From Paragordius varius (taxonomy: Eukaryota; Nematomorpha), in assembly GCA_964247055.1 (NCBI GenBank), contig OZ176054.1, positions 7,378,001 to 7,442,000 on the forward strand: 64,000 nucleotides of DNA, written 5' to 3'. The position numbers and the translations under genes were made by a program. The stretch's first letter is position 1. Each line of letters opens with the position of its first letter. The notes beneath the pieces are model-generated. The model saw nothing but the letters and a program-made list of their open reading frames with translations. It did not search any database and was not told the DNA's origin. Positions 36,483 through 48,800 of this stretch are shown here, one piece after another.

Positions 36483-37311
36483 GGACCCATAATATTTTGG
36501 TCAGTCTCAGTGGTTTATTATTAAATTTTGGAGCATGCCTGATATTTATAGTTCGGTTACTAGTTAGAATTCTCGTAAAGAAATTTAACACTAGATATTC
36601 GTATATAACATCACTACTTTGTTTATTTAATCAATATCATACTTAAGATTTACCATGACCGAAAACGAATAAATAAGAGTTGGATCTGAAAGTTTTTATG
36701 GACTTTGATTTTTTGCAAAAATGAAGGCTTTTTTCATATTTTTTATGCCAAGATTTATGTTCATAAAAACGCGATTTTCGCGTTAAGATCTTATTAGTTA
36801 CCTGTGACATGAATTTTAAATTGTATCCCTGACTATGATCGTGCATTCATAAAAAAATGTAAATACCGTATTAAATATTAGGGCTATAAGAATCTCAAAA
36901 AATACTTAGTAATCACGATTTTTTGGGATGGGTGTATTCCAGAGCAAATTCCAAGCGCATTATGATATTTATCTTATGAAAAATAAGGCTCAACGAGTCT
37001 AAATCAAAATATATGTCGACTATTTTGACGCTTTCATGAATGAAAAATAATTCAAAAACATCATATTAAAAGGATTGAATTTAAAAATATCCTTTAAAAG
37101 TCTTGTCTGCCCATTCATTGAACATTGTAAAGTAGACATTAGATTGGAGAAAATTAGCCAGATAAAGATTAGCTTTAAAACTTACACTTTAATATCCAAA
37201 ATTATTGGAGAAGGAGAAAATAAATAATCAATGGTATAATCTAATAATAAAATTTAATCTTTCTGAGCAATAATATTGATGAATTTTTTTATATTTTATA
37301 TCTGTCTAAAT
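36311..37311. other. duplicated non-coding DNA (copy B)
   Basis: Counterpart of 22261-23209. A (TA)n run at 36456-36478 is extra. No gene seen. Confidence 0.4.
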
Positions 37312-37595
37312 CAAAAATTTCCAACACAAATATCTTAGGCAGCATTTCGACTCAAATAATCCGACGCGCATTTGATCAAGATGATTAATAATAAATATTT
37401 TTTAGAATTCAAACATAAATAACTGTTAAAAATAATGCAAAAAATATAATTACTATTTTTTTTACAAATTAAGTATCAATTTTACAGCATATTTTTGCAA
37501 AATTTGGTATTTATTTGGTTAAATTTTCCAAAATTTTTGCTGGCCGCATACAATGTGTCGCATGGTCGCATGTAACCCGCATGTTGGTCACCCTG
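37312..37595. mobile_element. hAT-type MITE, copy B
   Basis: Orthologous to 23210-23503. Here the flanking gtctaaat duplication is perfect on both sides (37304-37311, 37596-37603). The inner part shares gctggccgcatacaat with copy A. Confidence 0.8.
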
Positions 37596-37859
37596 GTCTA
37601 AATATTGGAATGAAACAACTATAAAACTAAATACGATTAGGTAGCTACCTTCATTTTAAAAATTGCAACTAATAGAAGTTCCATTTTTTAGACAAAAACC
37701 CAAACTCATTCTGCCTGAAAATAAATCATAATCTTTATATAAAATAAATTTATTTTATAAAAACATAAAATTCATACAATGTATATAATATAAAAATCAT
37801 TAACATACATAACTTTAGAAATCATTATAATATAATTACAAATAATGATATGTGTGGGT

Positions 37860-40440
37860 AAAAGATGGTGTGTTTGAGAGGTAGAATGGCTCAAGTTGTA
37901 AGGAAGAAGGGAAGGTATAGTAAAATAAAGGTGAGAGTGATCATTTTTAGGGCAAAAATAAAAAATAGATCCAAATATATAGGAGTGATGGGATTTAGGA
38001 TGTATATATGTAAGGTGAGGTGTGGTGAGAGGTGATGATAGGTATGTGATATCGAAAGGATAGAGAATGTATGTGTTGATGTGTAATGTAAAAATATGTA
38101 GGGATATGATTTAATATAAAATTAAAAAAAATAATTATCAAATAATAAAGTATCCAAAAATAAGGAGATGTAAAAAGTGAGTGAGGATGTCGTTTTGTAA
38201 GGTTAGGAGGTATGATGAGAAGATAGATAGGTGATTTTGTAAGAATGGTGAATGTAAGATATGTGTTGATGTTGTTCAAAGGAATATAATGTATATAAAA
38301 TCAATTATAAAATAAAAATTCAAAAATAAGGAGATATAATAAGTGTGAGACGATGTTTTTGAAAAGTGAGGAGATATGATGAGAGTAAATGGTAGGGGCT
38401 TTTGTAAAGATATGATTTGTTTTGTAATGTATAGTATATGGAAATTACAAATATATCAATAAAATAAAAAAGATCCCAAAAAATAGATATAATAATGTCC
38501 AAAAAATAAAAAGATGTATGATGAGATGTGTATGTAAGGTAAGATGAATTGAGGTCTAAGAAAATGGTAATAAAGGATATGTGTTGTTGTAAGGAAAAGA
38601 TCAAAAAAAGTATCCAAAACATAAGTGGGGTGTATGTTTATGTAATGTAAGGTGATGCGTGATAAAAATAAATGGTAGGTGATTTGTTAGCATAAAGATT
38701 TGAATTGATGTATAGAATTAGAGGAATGTAATTTAAATATAAATAAAAAATAGCGTATTAAATACAAAAAGAAGATGTGATGCAATGATGTAAGGTGAGG
38801 TGGGATGTAAATAAAAGTTAGGTGAATTAGTAACGATAGTAAAGTATTGAGATATATATTGATGTAATGTAAGGAGTATATATATATATTTCAAATATGT
38901 AAAAAATTATTGTCAAAATAATAATTCCAAAAAATAAAGATCTGTGATGATGGGTTGATGTTCGGTGAGGTGTGAAGAGAATAGTACGTGGTTTATGTAA
39001 GGATAGAGCGATATATATATCGATGTAAGGTAAAGAATATAGTAGTTAATAAAATATTACAAGTGTAAATATTAAGAAAGATGTGATGGGTATGAGTTGT
39101 GTAAGTAAGGTGAGGAGTGATGAAGGTTTAAAGATGATTTTGGAAGGATAATGAATGGAAGATATGTATGATGTAATTAATGTAAAATGGAATATAAAAA
39201 TAATTTAATTTAAATAAAAAGTATCCAATAATTAATAAAGGCTCCAAAAAATAAATAAAAGATATGATGATGAGATGTGTATGTAAGGTTAGGTGGCAAG
39301 TATATGATGATTTTGGAAGGAAGATGGAATAAATAAGTTGATGTAAGGTGAAGGAATATAGTTTAATAAAATAGAAAAATGTATAAAGGATTAGTGTTGT
39401 AAATGTTAGGTGAAGTGAGGTTGATAAAATGGTAGGTGATTTGGTAAGGATAAAGAATTTATTCAAAAAGTTTTATGTATGAGTATAAAGTGTGTGTATG
39501 TGTGTGTTAGATGTGATGATGAGATGAGTTAAGGTGTGAGTGGAATAAATGATAATGGAGGATATGTGTTGATGTAATGTAAAAGATTAGAAAAGTATCC
39601 ATAATATAAGTGTGAGGTATGTGTATGTAATGTAAGGTGTTCGGTGATAAAAATAAATGGTAGGTGATTTGTAGGTATATGTGTTGGTGTAATGTAAGGT
39701 AATATAGTTAAATAAAAAATGTCGAAAAAATAAATAGGATATGTGTGTGAATAGTTCAAAGATTTATTCTATATGTAAGGTGATGGGTCATAAAAAGTTA
39801 ATGGTCGATGATTCCTAAGTAAGGTTTATGGAGATTTGTGTTGATGTAATTGTAAAGGAATATAATTGTGTCAAATAATAGATGTGATGATTTATATGTA
39901 AGGTAGGTGAGGTGTGTTGGTAATTAATGGATGATTTCGTAAGGATAAAAAATGGAAGATATGTCTTGATGTAATCCAAAGTAATATGAAAATATAATTT
40001 AAATAAAATAAAAAATATCCAAAAATAAATAAGATTATCCAAAAAAATAAGTTGATGTAAGGTAAGGTGAGATAAAGGTTAGATGATTTTGTAAGGATAA
40101 TAAAGTAAGGAGATTCATGTTGATGTATAGTAAAGGAATATAGTTTAATAAAAAAGTAGTGTAGAAAAAATGTATAGGAGATGTGATGTTGTGAATGTTA
40201 GGTGAAGTGAGGTTGATAAAATGGTATGTGATTTGGTAAGGATAAAGAGTTTATCCAAAAAGTTTGATGTAATGAGTATAAAATGTGTGTATGTGTATGT
40301 GTGTGTTAGATGTGTTGATGAGATGTAGTAATGTAAAGGAATTAATTTGGGAAAAAGTAGAATATGAATGCAAGTAAAAATATATATATGTAGAAATATA
40401 TATAGTGAATGTGCATATATAATTATATTAATAAAATGTA
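37860..40440. repeat. satellite array, ~145-bp monomer (copy B, expanded)
   Basis: Same degenerate monomer as 23770-25350, but about 1 kb longer (roughly 17 monomers). The first and last monomers align between copies and the extra monomers are internal. The same extreme G-over-C strand bias is present. Minus-strand ORFs here are composition artefacts. Confidence 0.85.
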
Positions 40441-40505
40441 TATAAAATGGAATATATGTTTTTTATAGTTTTGATTTCGATTGGGCAACCCACATACAAC
40501 CAACA

Positions 40506-43076
40506 TCAAACACGGGTTTCCCAATAATAGAACCCTATTTCGAATAATGTTTGAAAAAAATAGTTGTAATACGAAAATAAAATAGGGGTTTATGTTAAAT
40601 TTTTCCATTAATTATCTTATATAATTAATAAAAAATATATATTTAATCTTGAGACTTACGATATGTTTCTATCAAGAAACAATCAGTCCCCTCAACTTCA
40701 TAATCACATGTACGACCCTTGCACTCCACCAAATCTAATCCTGATAAACCTGAATCACAAGACGGTTTATCGTATGTTGATGATGTCAATGAAAAACTCT
40801 CAGATTCCCCATTAAATATATCGTTTTTCGGAACGATTTGTTCTATATTTAACATGAAAAAAATTGTAGTGAATAATTTGATAAAGCTTATAAAATTCAA
40901 ATGTTACCGCATGAATCAGTCAAAATTATTTCTTTTTCGGATGGTTTTTCGCTCTCTACCGTATTCATATCTGGCAAATTAGGATTTGGATTAGAACGTA
41001 TACCAATAGGGGAAGTTGGATTAAAATTAAAATACTCAATTTCATCATTGAAAACGACTCTTTTGGGGTCAATCGGTTCTAATAATAAATTATTTGAATG
41101 ATATGATGTTGTTATTATCAAATTTAATTGGTATAATTTACGAACAAACTCAATTAATATAACTTAGCGTGTTGTTTTATAGTTTTTAACATCTACAAAA
41201 TAGCAATTATTTTAATTAAAAATTAATAAATTACCATCTTTGGATCCGTTTTTCCCCTTGAGATTGGATTTCTTTGGAATCAAGTCCTCAGGCCTACCAG
41301 GCGGATTCACAACTAAAATGCATATTAAAATTAGAATTATAGTTAGAAAAATAACATATAAATTAGTTTAAAAATTGTCCAGTTATATTAATTTTTCTAA
41401 TTTAAAGTAGTATTATATTGATTTAAACGAAATTTCCTTTTTCAAAAATATAATTTAGGTAATTTTAAATCTTAAAAAACACATAATTTATTTTAGGGTG
41501 TATTTGAATTGTTCAAGGGTGAATTTGAATTGTTTAAGGGTAAATTTGAACTGTAAGCGGTTTATTCTTTGCTTTTAAAATAAAATTGACTTTTGTTTTT
41601 CTTACTTAAAAATATATACAAATTATCACTGCTGAATTGGTTAATGATTATTTTTGTAAAACATATGTGAAAAATTCGATTTTCTTCATTCATATATCAG
41701 AAATTTTTTTGATAAAGAATAATAAAATCTCTTATAAAAGCTTGATAACCTATTATAATTATTATGTTATAATTGAAAGCTTTTCCCATGTTTCGCAAAA
41801 ATAGTACAATATTAAAACATCAGAATTTTATCAATATTATATAATTTGAATTGCTTAATTGTGTATTTTTCGGTTGTACTGCAATCAAATTAATATGCAG
41901 TTTAATATCGTATAAAAATTACTTTAATACATTGAATATATATATATATATATATATGAAAAACGCATTGTCACTAAAATGTTAATAGTTTGTTTACCCT
42001 TTAAAGCGTCTTGCTTTTTCACCATTCCAAAACAAGAAAATACTCGATTCCACCACTTCTTGGAATCTATAAAAATGCAAATTTATTTTAAACTTACAAA
42101 AAAGCTGTTCCACATTATTTAAAGTTACTTACATAGTTTATAATAAAAAGATACCAAAATGAAATTTACTCTCAATATAAAAAGTTTATTAAAAATTTTT
42201 TTCCAATCGTCATATATAAATCTAAATTTAAATGCTTAGTTGTTGGTTTTACTGATTTTATAAATATCTATATCTGCATCGTCAAACGGTTTCCTTTTTA
42301 TTCAATAATACCATTCCAACGTCCCTTAAAACAACTTCTGAACTATAAATTATTTATAAAATTTAAAAATTTAAACATATAAACCTTGTCTAATGACCTT
42401 TCTTTCATTATTTTTATTCTTTTTAATACAATTGACAGCAAAAATGTTTTTCATTAGATGGGGATATAAATGTTAGTTACAAGATAAAATAATTTAAATT
42501 TGATTGTTGCATTCTATAATGTTAATTATTTAAACTATTAATTATTACTGTAGCAAAAATATAATATATATTAGGGTTTAGTAAGTAAAAAAATTTTTTA
42601 TAATTAATTCTTTTCTATAGGTTTTGGGCAATTCTACAATCATAGTTTTAGTTTTTTAAACGTTTAAAATAATTATTTATAGCCAAATGGAAACACATGA
42701 ATTACAAACATTATATATGATTAAAATTATTATAAAACAGACAAATTAAGGCTGTTTTTTAACTTGTCAATTCATATTGTGGTAATTTGAATTTAAAATT
42801 TTAGGCCAACTCTTTTCATTTTTGAAAGTTTTGAAACTAGCTTTTAACTATTCAATGAAATATATCAGCTTGATCGGAATTTTCTCAAATAAGATCTAGT
42901 ATTGAAATCAAAATTACCCATCAATTTAAGTAGCCAAATATGTATAAATATTTTTGATTAAAAATAGAAACAGCTTTTCTATAGTTTTGTTAATATTGAA
43001 AAGTATGTTATAGCATTTAACCTTTTCCCATCGCCTTCCTTTCGCCATTTCTCTTCTTTCTGATCCAGAAAGTCAT
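40506..43076 (-). CDS. orphan six-exon gene with C-terminal PDZ-binding motif, copy B
   Basis: Exons (minus): 43076-43022, 42066-41998, 41312-41235, 41078-40908, 40842-40660, 40534-40506. All six lengths equal those in copy A and all junctions are phase 1. The protein is again 194 residues, from MTFWIRKKRNGERKAMGK to YWETRV. About 11 of 57 residues differ in the fourth exon (PIDPKRVVFNDEIEY versus PIAPKRVAFNDENQY) and about 5 of 61 in the fifth, with none in the PDZ ligand. Both copies are therefore plausible functional paralogues. No known domain is recognised; cysteines are conserved except one (SCFG kept, VCSC becomes VFSC). Confidence 0.75.
41408..41960. other. segment inverted relative to copy A, with half a foldback element
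   Basis: Read backwards, 41408-41950 matches 26340-27700 of copy A, for example caatcaaattaatatgcag here against tgcatattaatttgattg there. Sequence on both sides stays collinear. One breakpoint lies inside an F2 foldback element: only one terminus survives (agggtgtatttgaattgttc, 41495-41555) and the other is missing. The copy-A Helitron is not in it. Confidence 0.8.
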
Positions 43077-43679
43077 GGTAAAAGTTTTTTATGAAAAAAA
43101 TTTAGTAATGTTAGAATGAATTTAGATTTTTAATAAGAAAGGTTTATAAAATGATTGTTGGCTTAATCACATTAAATTATGATAATAATTAAATAATTTA
43201 TTATAGATGGTAATAGGTTATATGTATTTGAAACAAAATGGTTTTTATTATTATTAGTTTAACTGTTTTTTACTAAACAATATTTTTAGCCATTCAGGTT
43301 TTAGCAGAAGTTGGAATCGAAAACTTTTTTGGTTAAAGATCCAATCCGTTTTTCTAAAAGGGTTTGATTAAATAGTTTCGGCAGGAAATTTTTTGAATGC
43401 CACCGTTCCATTTTTTCAGTCAAATGGTGCTAATTTCATTTGCATTTGAAAAAAGTTTATTGGTTTCTGTTACAATTAAAATAAAATCTCTCAAAAAACC
43501 ATATATAACAATTTTCTCGGTTGTTTTTTTCTGAAAAACAAATAATTTAAAATAAAAATTAGAAAAATCTTAAAAAATAAAAATTTTGGAAAATATATTT
43601 GATAAAATTGCTATAAAGATGATGGCATCGGTTCTAATCCCCGGTCTTCAATTTTCTAATTTCAATGTAACATCTACAA
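43077..43679. other. upstream region of orphan gene copy B
   Basis: Counterpart of 28951-29349, joined directly at about 43470 to the sequence equivalent to 30560. Dispersed repeat D1 and its nested hAT are absent here. Confidence 0.5.
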
Positions 43680-44800
43680 ATCAGGAAAATGATATCTAGA
43701 GAAGGAAATCAATTTGGTTTCACATGCCAGAAAGTCAACTAATAACCCTATATATGCGGTTAGGAGGTTGATTGAAAAACACAGTAAAAAGAGGAAGAGG
43801 TATAAGTGGTTTTAATTGACAGAAAAGACGTTTGACAGAATTCCAAGAGAATCTATTTGGTGGAGCCTCCGTCGTAAAAATGTGCCTAAATGTTATATAA
43901 AATTATAACAAATAATCTAACACCTTTAGGATTAAAAACTCCCCAAGGATTGTAGGATCACTTTGCAAAGCATGACGTCTACCAAGGTTCATCGCTTAGT
44001 CCCTTGTTGTTTATAATTTGTATGGATGAGGTAGCCAAAGTTGTTAATCAAAGGTCAGGTTGGTATTTCATATATGCGGATGACAAAATCCTTTTGTCCG
44101 ATTTACTGGCTGAGTTAAAGGGTAAACAAATGGGTCATCAAACTGAATGAACGCGGTTTAAAAGTTAAAAAATCAAAAAATGAATTTATTAGCTCGTAAT
44201 CAGCAACATAAATGGATGTGTTGTGGATTGGGCTTTGAAGGGTAAACAAAGGAGCAAATATTTGGGGGCAATTTTAAATTCAGATGGATAGATTAGTTGG
44301 GTAAATTGGAAGAAAATTTCGAGGTTAGAGTGAAAAGTAAGATATCAGTGCAGTTTACACCCACAATGATGCAAAAAATCCGAAGAAAGACATTGTAACG
44401 TTACTTAAATAAATGTATTGAATGATGTGTGGGGTAATAAGAAAGGACAGTTAAAAATATATCTAATCGTGGGAGCGCGGATGTTAAACCGATATCGGAA
44501 GGAAAGACAAAAGAGTTACGTTGGTTTGGGCACATTGAAAGGAGAAATTCTCATTATGTTGCAAAACAATTAGAGAGTCATAAAGTTGAAACGAGGACAT
44601 GGGCCCCTTAAAAGGAGATGAATGGTTGGACACAATAAAGCAAGCAAAATACAAGTAAAATCAGAAGACGCAATAGATAGAGTTTTATGGCGAGACAGTA
44701 CATAACAGCTCCCACGAGTGCAAACATGTAAAGTGATAATAATAAATGTAACATTAAATCAGATAAAAGTTAAGAAATATTAAATATTTCGTCTGTAGAA
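43680..44800 (+). mobile_element. decayed LINE (non-LTR) fragment, copy B
   Basis: Counterpart of 30660-31880 and somewhat easier to read. The RT core shows SSLSPLLFIICMDEVAKVV followed by WYFIYADDK, the usual QGSxLSP...YADD arrangement of non-LTR reverse transcriptases with the YADD box. The C-terminal tail has TKELRWFGHIERRN. Multiple frame breaks. Confidence 0.85.
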
Positions 44801-45871
44801 TTTATCGATTACCTTAATTATAAATATATTAATATAAAAATTAAATAAATTTTTCGTTAAAAATATTTGACGTTATTATGTTAGGGAAATTTAGGATATT
44901 TGTTCGTAATTGATTTTGACGTTCAATAAGCCTAAAATGTTGCTAAATTTATATGCACATTTAGCACCTATATTGTATTTTCCGGTCTAATTAGCAAAAT
45001 TTTTTATAAATTTTCTATTGATATAAAGTGCCAAAAGTACGATCTGGTCCTTTATTTTTTAATAATAAAGACCCGTATAACAAATTTGGCATTTTTCCGA
45101 GAATGCAATCCGATTTTTGACTGGGATACCCATTTCGAACTTTCCTAGATTTTAGCTTTGAAACATATATTATATCTTCATGAACATTAAATCCTTAATT
45201 TAAAGGCAAATGGTCCTCTAGAGGTAAAAAATTGTGATAATTAGACAAACATGCCTGTATTTGGGAAAATTAATTTTTGGGCACTTACAGATGTTTTAAT
45301 TTTATAAAGACTATTTTTAATAAGAATCGACGTTAATTTTTAATTGTGGTCTTGATGATTTAAGGCAGGTGCATTCGGGCCAAAAATATAAATCTATATC
45401 CTATATTCCTACGGTAGTTTTATAAATAAGTAGTTTTCAATAAACGAATGGCGCACAGTAACCATTACTTGGGTACAGTTTGACCATTTTAGGATCATTA
45501 ATTTTAAATAAATTTTAATAAAACTTAACAATCAAAACGCATCCCAAGAATACAGCAGACCTAGGTAGCTACGGTTGACTAAGAGGGCTCTTTTGTGTTC
45601 TTTAACATCAAACTATATGATGTGTCAGAGACAGCCAAGTTTTTAATATATAGAAATAAATCAGTATAGATCTATTACATCTATACAATATATATTGTGC
45701 CAAAAGATTTTAATCTAGATAAGAATAGAAAAATCCAATTATTTTTTACGGTATTTTATCATTTTTGAAATAACATATTACATCAAAAATCACCAGATTA
45801 TCGAAGCTCTTTTCTATTGATTAACTAAAAAACTTTCATTGATCGATATATTGTTAACTATCTCTAATTGT
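44801..45871. other. end of copy B and 5' flank of the membrane-protein gene
   Basis: The duplicated sequence stops at about 45812. The next gene's ATG follows 60 bases later, so its promoter must lie largely within duplicated DNA that also exists (about 31900-32868) upstream of the FHIP1 pseudogene. Confidence 0.5.
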
Positions 45872-48800
45872 ATGTTAAATATGGATAAGGTGGATTCGTC
45901 TCCCGTGTATCCAAATAATTATGCCAGGAAAAGACATTTTTCTCTAGCAAGTGAAGAGGATCTCAATTTCGATAAATTTAAAAACGGAACCGACCAATTA
46001 AACAGTTATCAGGCAGATTTCCCCGACAATATATTGAAACCAATTCAAACAGATAAAACTTTAGACTTGGAACTTTCTAAGGCAGCAAATAACGAAAAAT
46101 CTGCACAAAGCTGCAAAATGCCCAAACAAATGAGCTTTAATGGACACTCGAAAAGAATGGCTAAAATCAACGATGCCAATAACTCTGGTAGAAAAACTAA
46201 AAAAGTGGAATTCTTTGATTTCGCTAATCACGAAACAAAGAAAAAGGGCCTAAACCCAAGTGCTACTAACAATTTTAAAAATAGGACGACAGAAAAGCCA
46301 ATAATTTCATCTTATGCAGAAACATACAAAAGGGCTAGAGACTCTCTTATTTCACTTCGGGATAATATAAAGATAAGAACTATCCCTTGTTGGAACACAT
46401 CAAAATTCAAACAATATGTTTCATTATCATTTTCTCAACACAGATATTTAATGGCTGCAAGAATAGTCCAAATAATTCTGTCTGCTATAATTACTTTATC
46501 CAGTATTCAATTTTTATGGAATAGATGTGACATGTTTCGTAAAATTATATCATCGATACTACGACGTGCAATGATAAAGGTAATTTATGATTAATTTGAC
46601 ACTTTTTGACAAATCAATAAAATAATTATAATTTTATAAAAAGGGATTGAAAGTGTGGGATTGGAGATATTTGTATTATGCGAATTGTCTTATCAAAAAC
46701 CCATATTACGTCCCATCCGGTTTATCTGAAGGAGATTGTCAAGTATTTAAATATCCAAGATTTATTTTGATTTATAATTTAATATGTGGTGTAAGTATTA
46801 TTAAAATATATAATTTTGTGCCAATATTGTAAGCCAAACCATTCAAATTAGACTTGTGTTTAAAATTGTATAATTATATTTATACTAGGTGAGTCCGTCA
46901 TAACTTAGCGATGAAGGTGAGTTGATAAAATATTTTTTCAAAGGTATAAACTATGGTGCAAATACAAAAAAATATTTTAGCAATAGCGCTTCTCTCGTTA
47001 ATGAAATTTTTTACCATTATACTAAACTGCTCATGCTAAAATGTCCCAATTAAATTTATTTATATTCAATATCAAAAGCCTTTAAACAAGTTTAAAATAA
47101 TCTTTTCGACAAAAAGTGGGGCTGACCTTAGGGGCAAATTAATAACATGGCTTCACCATGAGAAGTCCATTTGTAATTGCATTGTAAATGACCAATATTG
47201 TATTAAATGAACCTACACTTTCCTGGAAAATTTGTAGTAAACAGACGACTATATGGATTCGTTTGAATGAAAAACCTACTTTTAAAAGCGATTAATCCAA
47301 AGCATAGTTAGTTACTTGTATATAATCCGCAAATTCATAATATACCATTTGCACTTCAAGAGTGTCCTTGAACAATTCAAGTTGATCCTTGATATTTCAA
47401 GGTCCTTGATCACTTCAAGTTCCTTAAATGTTGAACCATAATTTTTGCATGTATTTTTTAATTTTATTATTTTTTAACCTAATTTTTTTTATTTATTATA
47501 TATTTTTTCATTTAAAATTAAATATTTTTAATCAAAAACCACCTTTTTGTTTCTAACTAATATTTTTCCAATTTAACAAATTATTAACTTTTAAAGTTTT
47601 TACAGAAAAATTGCAAATAATAACCCAGAAAACTTATATATTTTTTAATTAAGTGTTAAAATCTTTTAAAAGTGCAAAATAATTTCAATAAATTAATAAT
47701 GATATACGGTTTTTGAATGATTAAATTAAAAGTTGATATTGATTTAAAATTTATCTTAAATAATAGAAAGGTTTAAACCATAAAATAGATGAATGATATA
47801 CGATTTGATTGACAGTTAAAAACAAAACCAAAATGTCAAAGGACCTTGAAATGTTCAAGGACCAACTTGTGTTCAAGGACCAATTTGAAGTGTTCAAGGA
47901 CACTCTTGAAGTGCAAATGGTATAAAACATAAGCACACATTAAATTTTAATGTGACGACGACATGTTCAGAAAACTCCATCTCAAAAATATTTAAATTAT
48001 ATGAAGTAAATAACTTATTACATTTTGTTATAGAATTGTTTGGAAGTCAATTCAATTCTAAAAATTATGACTTTAAAATCGTGTTCCATAGCACAATTAG
48101 CCGACCACAATCAAGAATTACAATCCTTAATAAAATCGGAACAGCCATTTATAGTATCTGATGGATGTATGCGTGAATGGCCAATATATAAATACAAAAT
48201 ACCACTTATTCAAGACATTGATAAGGCAACAACTTATTTATTTTATGACATAACATATCTATATTTTTTATGAGTTATATGTCCAAAATTAAGCGTTTTC
48301 TACATTAGATTTTAAGGTAAAAGATATTGGTTGATAATTTAACAAAACAATAAAAATAAAGTTTTTGGAATTGAAAACGATAATTAATATTTTTACGTTT
48401 GACAAAGATTACTTGTGGTAATCGAAATATTATATTATAATAAATTATATAATTTTTGCTGAATGATTCCATATATAATAATTTATTATTATTATTTATA
48501 CGCATTTCGCCACAAAAAACTTTCCTAATATTTAGCGCGGAAGCACTTTTTTACATTTAATACAAAAATTGGAGTTATACGGACAAAACGTATAAATAAT
48601 ATAAAGACAAATATTTTTTTTCAAAAGACAACCATACTTTTTTAACCCTTAATTTTTTCATATAAATTATATAATCTCAATTGTAAAATATATAATTGAT
48701 TGTGTCACAAATCTAAATCTATATTTGATACTTTGCAATTTTAAACAATAATATATATTTAAAAAAATCAAGATTCAAAAAGTATGGTCGTTTTTTAAAA

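Larger units (their letters stand above)
32869..45812. repeat. tandem segmental duplication, copy B (~12.9 kb)
   Basis: Same order as copy A. It begins in the middle of an FHIP1 exon and ends just before the membrane-protein gene. It is shorter because it lacks A's insertions, but it has a longer satellite and its own insertion at about 35820-36310. Part of it (about 41408-41950) is inverted relative to A. Confidence 0.93.
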
